Source: Phycomyces blakesleeanus NRRL 1555(-) (Eukaryota; Mucoromycota; Mucoromycetes; Mucorales; Phycomycetaceae). From it: a DNA stretch of 64,000 nucleotides. The notes under the pieces are model-generated. The model searched no databases. It was not told the DNA's origin and saw only the letters and a list, made by a program, of their open reading frames with translations. Location: NCBI RefSeq assembly GCF_001638985.1, contig NW_017265143.1:1438259-1502258 (forward strand), in the 5' to 3' direction. Positions 42,540-53,005 of the stretch are shown piece by piece (within the stretch, counting starts at the first letter, position 1; each line of letters starts with the position of its first letter). The position numbers and the translations under genes are program-made.

Positions 42540-45500
42540 ATGAATTCTACAACTAAAACCTACACTGCTATGTGTACATGTTCATCATGTACCAAAAATG
42601 CAATTGGCGGAATTTTGCAAAATGCACAGACCTTTAAGCGTCATAATAATGCTGATAAGTTATTAGACATTGGCCCAAAAAATCGAGGTAAATGACATTT
42701 GAGTAGTACGTGCATTACTGGATAAATTGTAATCTAATATTTTTTTTGTTAATTATCAGTTAATACAGAAGTTGTCGAAGAAGAGACAGACGTTGAGATG
42801 GTAGATGTATCTGAAACATCGATTGATTGTGAGTATAAAATTTCTTTTTAATAAATCATAATTTAGATAGCTAATAGTCTGGTTTTACTATAGATGAAGA
42901 CAATTATTCTATTGTATCAGCCGAAACTACCGTACAGAGTGTACCTTTTTTGAGAGAAGACGAGATTTTTCAATTCGAAGAGTCTGATGTCGAGACAACA
43001 TCATTGGCTTCTGACAATGACGATCCTGATTCAAGCAATGAGTCTGAAGATGAGAGCGAAGTTGAGGTTGCCGGTGTTGAAGATTTTGAAGACATGGTTG
43101 CTTCCGGTATGCATACATTTAAAAAAGAAATATACATAAATTGTGTTACAAATAATTAACAGAAATACTTGCCTTTGTAGTTGCTTCTTTGAAAATTCAT
43201 GAAATGTCTCAAACAAGCCAATTCATGGCTCTATTTGGCGTTATCTTTCAGGCGTTTTACTTGGTTCAAGCAGGTGGAACTGCTATGTTGAAATTCTTCT
43301 GCCATCTTCTTGTTGCCTTTGATAAGGATACCGATCTCCCACTCACCATTGATGCATTAAAGACTATGACCGGCTTCAATTTCATGACAAAAAGCATCGT
43401 CAAATACACCGTCTGCAACAAGTGCTTTGCAATTTACCTACCAGGCAATCGCCAACCAAATTGCACATTCGAAAAATTCACAACCACACCACCAACATAC
43501 TGCGGAAATCCTCTTTTCTCTGACACCGAAGCTGATCGCGCCGTCCCTCTCATGGTTTTTCCATACAACTCGCTCAAGAATGCATTGGCACAGCATTTCG
43601 CCAAACCTGGGTTCGAGCATCAAATCGTTCAATGGAGATCAAGGGAAACCGTAAACAGTACCTTGTTGGACATCTATGATGGTGCAATGTGGTCTGAGCT
43701 CCTTGATGAAGATGACGAGCCTTTTGTGAATCACGACCATTCTTTGATGTTGACATTGAATGTGGATTGGTTTCAACCGTTCGAGGGTCGTACACATGCA
43801 AGTGGGGCCTTGTACCTGTCAATGAACAACCTGCCTAGGGAAGAAAGAATGAAGCCAGAAAACATTATCCTTGTCAGTGTCATGCCTGGTCCAAAGGAAG
43901 CGAAGATCGACCAGATGAACAACTTCTTGGAACCTCTGGTAGACGAGCTGGTAGAGTTATACGGCGGCATAACTATGAAAACTCCAGAGTTCCCCAATGG
44001 TACTAGTATCCGCGCTGCTCTTATGTGTGTTGCTTGCGACATACCTGCTGCAAGAAAGACTGCTGGATTTACAGGATTTGCAAGTACAAACGCCTGTCAC
44101 ATATGCAAGCGTCATTTCACTGTTGTTGCTGGAACAAGTAAGATCAATTATTCTGGATTCGATCATGAGAACTGGGTCTCCTGAACAAAAGAGGAAAATG
44201 CAACCGAAGCTGAGATGTGGTTCTGCGCAGAATCTGATGCAGAGAGAGCTGTTTTGGAGAAGCAGCATGGCACCTGTTTTTCCGAGTTGCATCGCCTACA
44301 CTACTTTGATCCCGTCCGATGCACAATTGTTGATCCCATGCACAATTTGTTTCTTGGGACAGCAAAGCGTATGATCAGTGTTTGGAAAGACCTGAGGTAT
44401 CTCCCAACTGCTGTTCTCGTCCGTATGCAACGTCTTGCCGATGGTATTCTTGTTCCTCCTGGGTATGCCGTTTTATCAACAAAGATCGAATCTGGTTTCC
44501 CATATATGAAGGCAGACGAGTGGCGATCGTGGTGTCTGATTTATTCGTTGGTGATACTAAAAGACGCTTTGCCTGAAGACGACTACAAAAACTGGACTCT
44601 CTTTGTAAAAGCATGCCGAAAGTTGACCGGTCCTTCAGTCACATATTCAGAAATTGACAGCGCACACCAGCTCCTTGGAGAATTCGGAAAAGAGTGTGAG
44701 ACTCTTTATGGAGAGAGCAGCATCACGCCAAATATGCACTTGCATATGCACTTGCGTGAGTCAATGCTTAATTTTGGTCCGGTATACGCATTCTGACTGT
44801 ATAGCTTCGAGAGATACAACGGCAAGTTGAAGAACATCAAGACGAACCGTCGCAATGGTCTTGAGGTCACCTTCATGAGAGTCTTCCTGGAGAAAGCATT
44901 CATTGGTAGCTTTCTTCGAGCGTATTCTACCAATCTTTCATCACCACTGATAGAGTTCCTTGAGGGGGTTGCCCAAGTAAAATCAAATTCCGACAGCTCT
45001 TCTCCCTTGAATTTGGATGCTGGCCACCCTCCTGCATTGCCATTTAGCTTAGCAATGTTCCAGCAAGCTGCTACAAATCCATGGTACAATGTCACCGGAA
45101 GTGAGGCCTTGCCCCCGACCACATTGCCAATCAAGTTGCAGCCTTTGACTATGATGAAGGATGATCACTATCAGTGGTTATTTGAATTCTATGTCAAGGC
45201 TTACCGGAGTACAAGTGTTTCCTTCTGTGTGGTAGGGAGAATCCCAATTGGTGAGGATGTATTTGTGAACAATCGGATTCAAAAGGTGAAGAAGATTTCG
45301 TTGCTGGGGCAAGAGTACTGCAGTGGTGAAAAGAAGAAGCGCGGGTCTTTTGTGAGGGTATTGTTTCTTGAGAGAACAAATGACGATGTATCTGAATTCC
45401 CTGGTCAAATAGAGTATTTATTTACTCATACCATCAAGATCGGTGGAGTCAAAAGAGTGTCAACATTCGCATTCATTAAATGGTTTCCCGCCTACCATTC

Positions 45501-45687
45501 AAGTAGTCATCAGCCATTAGCTGATCAAGGTCTGCAGTTGTGAGACAAGGGATTTATGGAAGAAGATGCTTTGTGCATTGTTCCAGTGCATCGTCTGCAT
45601 TCGTGCTTTGCGTTGACTACGCATAAAATGCAGAGTGGGATGCAAAAGCACCTGGTTATTCCACTGCCTAGAAAAGTAGTCACATAA
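42540..45687 (+). pseudogene. Tnp2-type CACTA transposase, full length but with three in-frame TGA codons
   Basis: Exons 42540-42687, 42760-42828, 42894-43106 and 43181-45687, all GT-AG. The N-terminus has CTCSSCTKNA and an acidic region (DNDDPDSSNESEDESEVEV). The main exon has NLPREERMKPENIILV, RKTAGFTGFASTNACHICKR, the signature VDPMHNLFLGTAKRM and FPYMKADEWRSW. It ends PVHRLHSCFALTTHK...RKVVT. TGA codons at 44182-44184, 44794-44796 and 45541-45543 interrupt it, but there is no frameshift in 2.5 kb. By comparison with copy B they replace Arg (CGG in B), Trp (TGG) and Trp (TGG). Conventional decoding gives a truncated, inactive protein. Transposase of this type cuts at CACTG ends; copies B and C are relatives. 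Confidence 0.8.
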
Positions 45688-46305
45688 AAAAATAAATAAC
45701 AACTATTTAGGTTACCAGTATAAATAATTATAATAGAAGTTTTTTTGACTGTAAAAAGGTTTAGCTTTATTTATCTCTGTATTCTTATTTAGTTTTAACA
45801 TTACTTCTTTATTAAGTATTTAAAAGAGCAATAGTAAATTATATTACCAGTTTTTTTTAACTATTAACAAATAGTAAAAACCATTATTTATTTCTCTTGC
45901 TTTTATCAATAATATAAAAGACAAAAAAACTTGTATATTTAATACCCGACATTTACCATTTTCTTTGCCTTTATTACATATTCTTGCTAATATCGGTATT
46001 ATAATTTCCAATAAAAAAAAACGAGGATAAAACAATCAGGGTTATATAATTAAATAATTGCTTTGTATATATATATTTTTTATTAATTGGCTTTAAAATA
46101 AAATAAAATAAAATAAAATAAAATAAATAATTTATTATTTTGATTTTTGATTTTGTCTTTTTCTTTTTCCTTTTATTTATATATTAATTGCTTCTCATCT
46201 TGACAATACCGCCTGATTATATTTTACCACTTCACCCCACATTATTCAACACAATCAATAAAAATCATTAAAGTACTATATGCACTTTGTAAACAAAATA
46301 ACGAT
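45688..46305. other. Spacer between the convergent CACTA genes
   Basis: AT-rich 3'-flanking DNA with (AAAAT)n at about 46093-46127. Both genes end into it and may share a terminator region. No coding sequence is seen. Confidence 0.6.
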
Positions 46306-47394
46306 TTATTGTTGGCGTGTGTGAATCCAAGCAGCAACATGTGCCTTTTTCTCATTCGATAACTCAGTGTTTCTCAAAATAATTAGATAGACAGAATTGC
46401 CAATGACGTCTGGTCCCTTGTTAGCAAGTCTCTGTTTCTTCAAAACAGTAAAGTATTCATCCACCTGCATTATAATATAAATACTTTTGAGTTAGAAGTA
46501 TTAAAAAAAATAACTTTTATCATGAGAGCCTTACCAAGAGATGTCTATTTCTAGGAGTATATCTAGTTTTATTTTTCTCCTCATCTGACTCAATATCAGA
46601 CAACATGTCATAGTCCAGAAGGTCAACGACAGTCTCACCAAACTTAGACTCAAGGTTTGCCTTGTCAGCTAAGTGAATTGCCTTGTAGTCTGCAAGAATC
46701 TGAAAAAAAAAGTTAAAATAGTTTACACAAAAACTGTTGACTATACTTACGTTTCTCTTTCTGGACCGGCGTCGAGAAATCCGATTTTGTCGAGCTATCT
46801 TTTCTGGCAAAGCTTTTGCCCTTTGAAGCATATACAAAATATGTCTTCGGGTTTTCTCTTCCACAACTGCAGACGAAACAGACTTTACTTCAGCTTGCTG
46901 ATGTGTGTAGCTCTGCACTACATCAGCAATGGGACGGTTGGATGTCGAGAAGGCGCCCTCATTGACTGTCAATGGCATTGTTGCCAGAACTGCTCGTGTT
47001 TGAGAACGGATCAATCTCTGCAAAATATAATGTAAGTAACTTTGCAATATTCTATTACTAGTATATATCCTACCAAAACCGTTGGAAGGCGGTACTTTAT
47101 ATATTCTCCTGTAGTAAGAGCCTGACCGATGGGACTATGGTTCGAATTGTTATTCTGGCCATTGGTTGCTCCCATGTTGTGGTAGACCTTCTCCAGAAGT
47201 GAATGAGATTCATTCAGTCGGGTGCTCATGGTGGACAAAGTGGACAGGACAGTACCATCTAGCTCTGCGCTAACTGTCAAGCTGGGAAGAATTTCCCGTT
47301 GTCTTGTGCTTGCTGCTGTCCCAGTGGTTTGTTGAACAGACTTTTTTGTAGTCGTCTTTTTCGTTTTTTTGGATTGCTGCGTATTAGAAGACAT
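46306..47394 (-). CDS. Second CACTA gene, 303-aa protein of unknown function
   Basis: Four exons (47394-47074, 47017-46751, 46699-46535, 46464-46306), all GT-AG, totalling 912 nt. The N-terminus is basic and Thr/Ser-rich (KKTKKTTTKKS). A middle part has LSTLSTMSTRLNESHSLLEK (possible short coiled coil) and VVEEKTRRHILYMLQRAK, followed by a strongly basic segment NRISRRRSRKRN. The C-terminal half is mixed (DYDMLSDIESDEE, then VDEYFTVLKKQRLANKGPDV). I do not recognise a family. Plant CACTA elements carry a second, DNA-binding gene (TNPA type). This gene has the right place, convergent with the transposase, and a basic region, so a similar role is plausible. A homologous fragment at 22130-22560 shows it travels with the element. 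No stop or frameshift is seen. Confidence 0.75.
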
Positions 47395-47810
47395 GAATTG
47401 AGATATTTAAGGCTAATGAAAGAAATGGAAACAATGTGAATACTTTAATAATTAGAGTCGGGTTTCTTTAAAATAATAAAATAAATCAAAACATACGTAA
47501 AGGTGGAAAGTAAGGCACCAAAAGATTATTTTTCTGATGATGCTCTTTATAGCATTTTGCTCTCTATATTATACTTTTCTTTATAAGCCGACTTGGAAAG
47601 GCATTTGTAATAGCTTACATCTATTACAAAGATGTGAGAGATTATGGTTTAGTACGTAATGTCTTGTCTCAATTGGGATGGGTTGAATGACTTTCAATTT
47701 GCTCCATTGATTCTATCAGTTTCTCAGGGTCAACGGTCATAAAATTATAATTTTGAATTTCCCCCATTTTTTTTTTTAATTTTTTCTTTCTTCTTCTTTA
47801 CTTCTTTCTT

Positions 47811-48588
47811 AATGTCTAACATGGTAAGCATCAACTCACATCAAAGTTTCAAGACCTAATCATCTTGTTGTTTTTATTCTAGCATGATACACTATGCTTT
47901 AAACCACCAAGTCCTTCTTAACTGCCTCAAAAATAATGATAAAAAGGTAATAAAAATATACTTGAATATTTATTCACGATTTATGTATTAATTATTCTGC
48001 TTAGATTTTTCTGGCCCGTTAACAAAGACATATACCTTGGGAGGGTTTACAAAATGGTATGTTGTATAAGTATTAACGTGCACCTTCAAGATACAACTTG
48101 TATTTATTATTTTTCTTATGTATACCATACACTCTATAGTCACTGGTCTTTATCTCGGTCCTCTTTTTTTGATTATACACCGACTCTTATTCTCTACAGA
48201 CAGACAAGTAAGTAAATAATCATTCTACTTCTTTGTATGTAATTCTAATGAAAAGAAATTATTTTATAGATAATATCTCCATTTTCCGCATGCTGCATCT
48301 TCTATTGTATTGAATAATTGGTAAGCAAAAAATAGTCTGATACTCTTTATTTCATTCTAATAAAAGATTATATTTTATAGACAATGTCATTGTATTTTGT
48401 GTTTGTCAACTCTTCTGTTTTCTGAACTGTCTGGTAAGCAAACCATAGTCTTATTTACTTTGCATCGTATTAACAAAAGTTATTATTTTTATAGACAATA
48501 TTACTATAATTGAGACATTTAACTAAAACGTTGATATATCTATCTTTATGTTAAAGACATCCATCTGTTCTCATGTTTAACTTTATTG
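47811..48588 (+). repeat. Series of consecutive intron-like segments in the CACTA right arm, partly tandemly duplicated
   Basis: Donor/acceptor pairs delimit intron-like segments at 47824-47882, 47947-48004, 48057-48139, 48208-48269, 48321-48380 and 48434-48494 (58-83 nt). They separate short exon-like segments of 64, 52, 68, 51 and 53 nt. The last three introns are clearly homologous (GTAAG start, AATAAAAG or similar, TTTTATAG end), giving tandem units of about 111-114 bp. The ATG at 47812 is followed by a stop soon after the first splice, so no long protein results. It may be a spliced non-coding transcript or a decayed gene. Confidence 0.5.
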
Positions 48589-49291
48589 TAAGTACATTCA
48601 TATTTTTTAAATAATCTGTCGCTCTCAAATAAATATACCTAGAACATTCTTTCTAATCCACCCTATAATTATTTTTTATAAAAGTAAACAAACAGGCCAA
48701 GAAGGCGTGCCGCAGCAAGCAATGGAATACAGTAGGGGTCGATTGCACCAGGGGTGGACCAATGGATGTTCGAAAGGAATAACATAGTATCCACTAAAAT
48801 AAATGACGGCATCGAGTGTGATGTTTCTACCCAATTGCAACAGAAGACGATTAGTGATGTAGACGAATAGAAACAGCTAGAAACAATAAGAAAATTTTTT
48901 TAAACCAATAAAAACCTTTAAAATGACCCATAAACCTCTAAATCTTGACTAAATCTTGACCAAATCTTGACCAAATCTCTTCTTTAACAACCCATATATA
49001 GTAATAAAAAGATGTTGAATGTTATGTGCTGTATTTAAAAAAAAACCCCAAAACCAATATAAAATGAAAAATCTGCGGTCTGATAAAAGTGCGTCTATAT
49101 TTTCACGACCAAAATATATCACATAAAAGTATATCACACTTTTTCTTTTTGCGTTCCTAAAATTCAGTATACTAATTGTATTCATTTAGCTCACGAATTT
49201 TAAAAAATTGGCATCATAAATTCCGATCGAATTCATGCTGAATTTTATTCATTCAGACAGTATTTGGTCAAGATTTAGTATACTGAATTGG
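48589..49291. other. Non-coding right arm of the CACTA element
   Basis: AT-rich sequence up to the right inverted repeat, with a short direct repeat of AAATCTTGACC at 48941-48976. Copies of TCTTGAC recur near the right end (about 49268) in the opposite orientation, possibly subterminal transposase sites. No gene is seen. Confidence 0.5.
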
Positions 49292-49310
49292 CCCTCCTTT
49301 TGCAGTGAAA

Positions 49311-49548
49311 AGAAAAAGATAAAAAAAAGTCCAAAAGGATCACAAAAGACAAAAAAAAATGAATAGAAGAAGAGAAATAAACAATACTAAGCTAAAAGAC
49401 TGAACCTGCTCTCCACTTTGCAGCTGTGTAAAAAGTTGTAACAGTGAAAGAGAGGAGACAGAGTTGCAGATCTAGAAACATTTCATGAATGAGAAGACAA
49501 AAATAAGAAGAAAAGAAGTAAAAGAAAACAGATATTAAATTATTAGAG
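49311..49548 (-). other. LINE A(1) 3' untranslated region
   Basis: Matches 32536-32800 and 60226-60488 in order (for example AAGTCCAAAAGGATCAC near 49328, and AGCAGGTTCAG read on the minus strand). It ends at the CACTA insertion. Its continuation is at 41725-41642. Confidence 0.7.
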
Positions 49549-52440
49549 CTAGTGCCAGAGAGAACCATGATTGGTTTCATGTGTGTAGTTGCCATTAGGA
49601 TTGCATAGCATGTCAATATGCCATAGTATTGTAAGAAGAGCTTTCCAATATAGAGGGCTTGGATGTGTAGACGAGATTGGTAGTGCTGATATAGCAAAGT
49701 CAATGATGTTGTCTTCATCTGTGGGTGGTGCTGGAAGTTGAGAGAACAGCTGAGATGGGATTGTGATGCAGAATTGGAGATGGCGTCTTGAAGTATGATC
49801 AAAGCCACATGCACACTCCTTTGGCTTACCAGGCAACCAGCCCATTCTCCAACGTACTAGACGGCCACGTTCTATGCGTGTAGCAGGAAGAAACAATACA
49901 GGATCAACTTCAAGAAGAGGATGGCAAGCTTGGATGAGAATCTTAGTGTTGGTGAGACGAAAGTGAGCAAACTTTTCTTGTCTAAAAGACTCAAAGTGCT
50001 TGGATAGTTTTATGCGGCTGGAGCAATTAAGATCAGGGGGAATGCTGGCAAAAAGAGGGTTTGTGTGAAGAGTGGATAGTGTTGATGCTTGGAGATGATG
50101 AGAATGGAGCAGAGAGAGAAGACAACCAGAAGGAAGAGTGTGTGCCCGAAGACAAAATTTTGTTTTGAGAATGTCAACGCGAAAAGCCATACTGGGCAGG
50201 TTGCAGATATGTTTCAAGACTGCAGTAGATGAAGTTGCATGGCCACCAACAATCATTCGCAAGCATTTATCTTGAATTTTCTCTAGAAGTAAAACATCTT
50301 TTTGCAAAAGACATGTGATTGCAAGACCATACTCGAATTTTGGTCGTATAAAGGTTTTGAACAGACGTGAACTTAAGAGCAAACTGAAACCAGATCTACA
50401 TGCACCAACAGCAGTAAGAGTTGCCATAGCAGCCAATGCTCCAGAACGACGATGAGTGACAACAGACGGTCCAAAGATGCCTTTGTTACAGAAAGGTATA
50501 CCCAAGTATATAAACTCATTTACTGCAGGAAGCAACTCGCCATACAGAGAGATAGTAGAACGTGGTAAAGATCGTGAAGGAGGATAGAGTACAGCACATT
50601 TTGAAGGACTCCAATGGTAGCCAAGCTGGAAGGAGTGTTGGGCAGCAAGGTCAAGCATACTCTGAACATCAGTGACAGAGCCAAAGATAGCAACATCATC
50701 AGCAAAAAGAAGACTGTTAATGGCAGTAGGCAAGTGAATGTGTTGAAAGTCATTCACATCTGATGGGGCAAGAAGAGAATTGTAAGCATCCAATGAGGAA
50801 GGAGAGGTTGATGGGATATGTGTTGAGGTGAGTGGTGATGCAACTGTGCGGAGTATTGGTGGCAGGGAGTTGATATAGATTGAATACAAATGTGGACTGA
50901 GAACGGAACCTTGAAGGACGCCTGTGGTGGGAGAAAAAGAATGAGAAGAGAAGTTGCCAAGAAGAACAGATATAGAGACATTATCAAACATATTGACAAG
51001 AAGTCCAAGTAAAGCTGGTGGTGTGTGACGTCTAGCAAGAGCATCCCAAATGACTCGTCGGTCTACTGTATCATAAGCTGCCTTTATGTCTAAGAATGCA
51101 ACAACAGGATAATGGTGATGGCGGTGGAAGTGTGCTTTCATGAGGTCATGCAGACAGAGAGCTTGGTCCATGGCACCACGTCTAGGACGGAAACCACCCT
51201 GAGCAACATCCAGAGGAGGGGAAAACTTGTGAAGCACTGGAGAAATACACATTTCCATCAGTTTCCGCACAACAGAAGTTAGTGAAATAGGTCGATAGTT
51301 AGCAGCAATTGATGGATCTCCCTTTTTGTAAATGGGAAAAACTTGAGTCTGACGCCAAATAACAGGTACATATGACCATTGCCAACAGATGGTGAACAAG
51401 AGTGAGAGTAGTGGAGCAATTTGTGGTCGAATTACTTTCAACATTTCTGCTCTGATGTGATCTGGGCCTGGTGCCTTGCGGTTAGGCATAAATTGCATGC
51501 ATCCCTCTACCACTGAAGAAACAAATGGCGAGTTGGCAGAGGCAAAAGGCAGACTAGTACTGTGAAGAGGAGGAGGAGGACGCTGATCTGGGAGGATACT
51601 GCCACTGTATACAGATGCAAGATGCTCACACATAATTGTTGCTGCTGTTGCTGGTCCATCACTATGTTGAAACATGTGCTGAGGCTGCCGTCGGCGTTTG
51701 AGTAGCTTGATCTTTGATGTTGCTTTGGAAAAGTCTTGTTCCATTGATTTGCAGAAAGCATGCCATGATTGGCGCTTAGATAATTGCACTTGATGTCGGA
51801 ATTCTGCCTGCGCTTTGAGATGCTTATCCCACCAATGAATTCTGTCTATACCACATGCACGGCGCCATTTCTTGTAGCAGAAATTGCGGTGCTCTGCAGC
51901 TGCTTGAAGTACTGGATTCCAGAATTTTTTCCAGTGGGAAGGACGGGGAGGACGGTTGCCAATTGAGCTACTTAAAGAATTATAAATGAGTGAGTTGAAT
52001 TCATCAGTTAGTGCATCAATTGGTGGACGTGAGGAAGGAGGGTGTTCGAAGGTCGATTGCAAAGTGGATTTGAGGTTGGTGGAATTAGTGACAAATGTGT
52101 GGGCATATAGTTTGAGAACATCAGGTTCTTGAAGACGTGAGAGGTTCCATGTTTTGCGAGATGGTGGTGGTGCATGTGATGTTGGATTGATGGCATATGT
52201 AAATGAAAGTGAAAGCAGACGGTGGTCAGAGTTGAGTGAGAGGTCGGTATGAATGTTGAGAGTGGCATTGGTGAGGGACATATTAGTGATAAACAGATCA
52301 ATGATACTGCTTATCTCCACATTTTGGCGGAATGAAATGAATGTAGGTATGCATGGTGAGAGCTGGCCATTGACAACAGTAAGAGCACGTTCTTCTAACC
52401 ATTGACAAAGAGCAAGACCTCGAGTGTTAGTAGCATAGTC
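49549..52440 (-). pseudogene. LINE A(1) ORF2, 3' part (endonuclease C-terminus, reverse transcriptase, zinc motif)
   Basis: The frame is open from the chromovirus insertion (52440) to the stop at 49549, 964 codons including the stop. It includes EERALTVVNG and IIDLFITN, then SDHRLLSLSF (endonuclease), KAPGPDHIRAEM, PVVAFLDIKAAYDTVDRR, GVLQGSVLSPHLYSIYINS and LLFADDVAIFGS (reverse transcriptase), and ECACGFDHTSRRHLQFC at the C-terminus. The 5' part lies at 59021-58593 beyond the LTR element. Counting the duplicated 5 bp once, the two parts are in frame and together give 1107 codons without a stop. The gene is broken only by the insertion. Confidence 0.9.
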
Positions 52441-52983
52441 TGTGGTGATCCAGACACTCGGATGTTGGATTTATCACATATAAGAACATATTCATATTGG
52501 GATAGCATAGTAGCTATCATCTTGTCAGTATAAAATATATATAAACGATTAAGTAATCAGCCCAATAATTATTACAGTTAGTACTGTAGATAATATCTTA
52601 AAGATTGTTAAGATAATTATATCATACTGCCGGGTAAACTGTGTCAGATCGATATGGAGCTAATTTAGTAGGAAGTCCTAAAGCTCTAGTATAAAAGAGA
52701 AAAGAATAGCTAAGAGCTAAAGAAGTACGATTTATGACTTGATGTCATAATTGTAACACCGACACTAGTTAAGCAGTAAATACACTCTAATAACCAAATA
52801 TAGTAAAGGAAGAAAGCCTTAAGAAACTAAGACGTAATGACAAGAGCAGATTGTGTTTTCTTATAAAAAGGGACACTTTTTATTTATGAATAAAGACAAC
52901 TTATATACAGTCTCAAAGTATTTCTATACGTCTCTATTATCAAATATTTTATTTTTCTATTGTTTCGTACCTGAAATACCACA
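52441..52983 (+). repeat. Chromovirus 5' LTR
   Basis: Starts TGTGGTGATCC and ends ATACCACA, so the ends are TGTGG/CCACA. A TATA-like TTATAAAAAGG at 52861-52871 may mark the promoter. TATTTATGAATAAAG shortly downstream contains an AATAAA-type signal (AATAAAG) near 52890. No TGG-type tRNA primer-binding site follows. Confidence 0.95.
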
Positions 52984-53005
52984 TTTTTTACTTTGAATTC
53001 TCGAA

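Larger units (their letters stand above)
41726..49307 (+). mobile_element. CACTA/EnSpm-like DNA transposon, copy A, complete with both ends
   Basis: Left terminus CACTGCAAAAGGAGGG (41726-41741) and its exact inverse at the right end (49292-49307) form 16-bp perfect inverted repeats of CACTG type. The flanking trinucleotide AAA on both sides (41723-41725, 49308-49310) fits the 3-bp target duplication of this superfamily. The element is 7582 bp. It holds a transposase gene on the plus strand (42540-45687), a convergent second gene (46306-47394), and in the right arm a series of intron-like segments (47811-48588). It sits inside LINE 3' sequence. Confidence 0.85.

Noticed and set aside
44182..45543. 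Alternative genetic code with TGA read as Trp
   Set aside because: The host genes here (CDK10, zinc-finger gene, FMN-binding protein, MED16) use TGG for Trp and two of the LINE ORF1 frames stop at TGA. The first TGA in the transposase also aligns with Arg, not Trp.
46090..46130. (AAAAT)n as a regulatory repeat
   Set aside because: A simple microsatellite in a transposon spacer. Similar runs occur in several other spacers.
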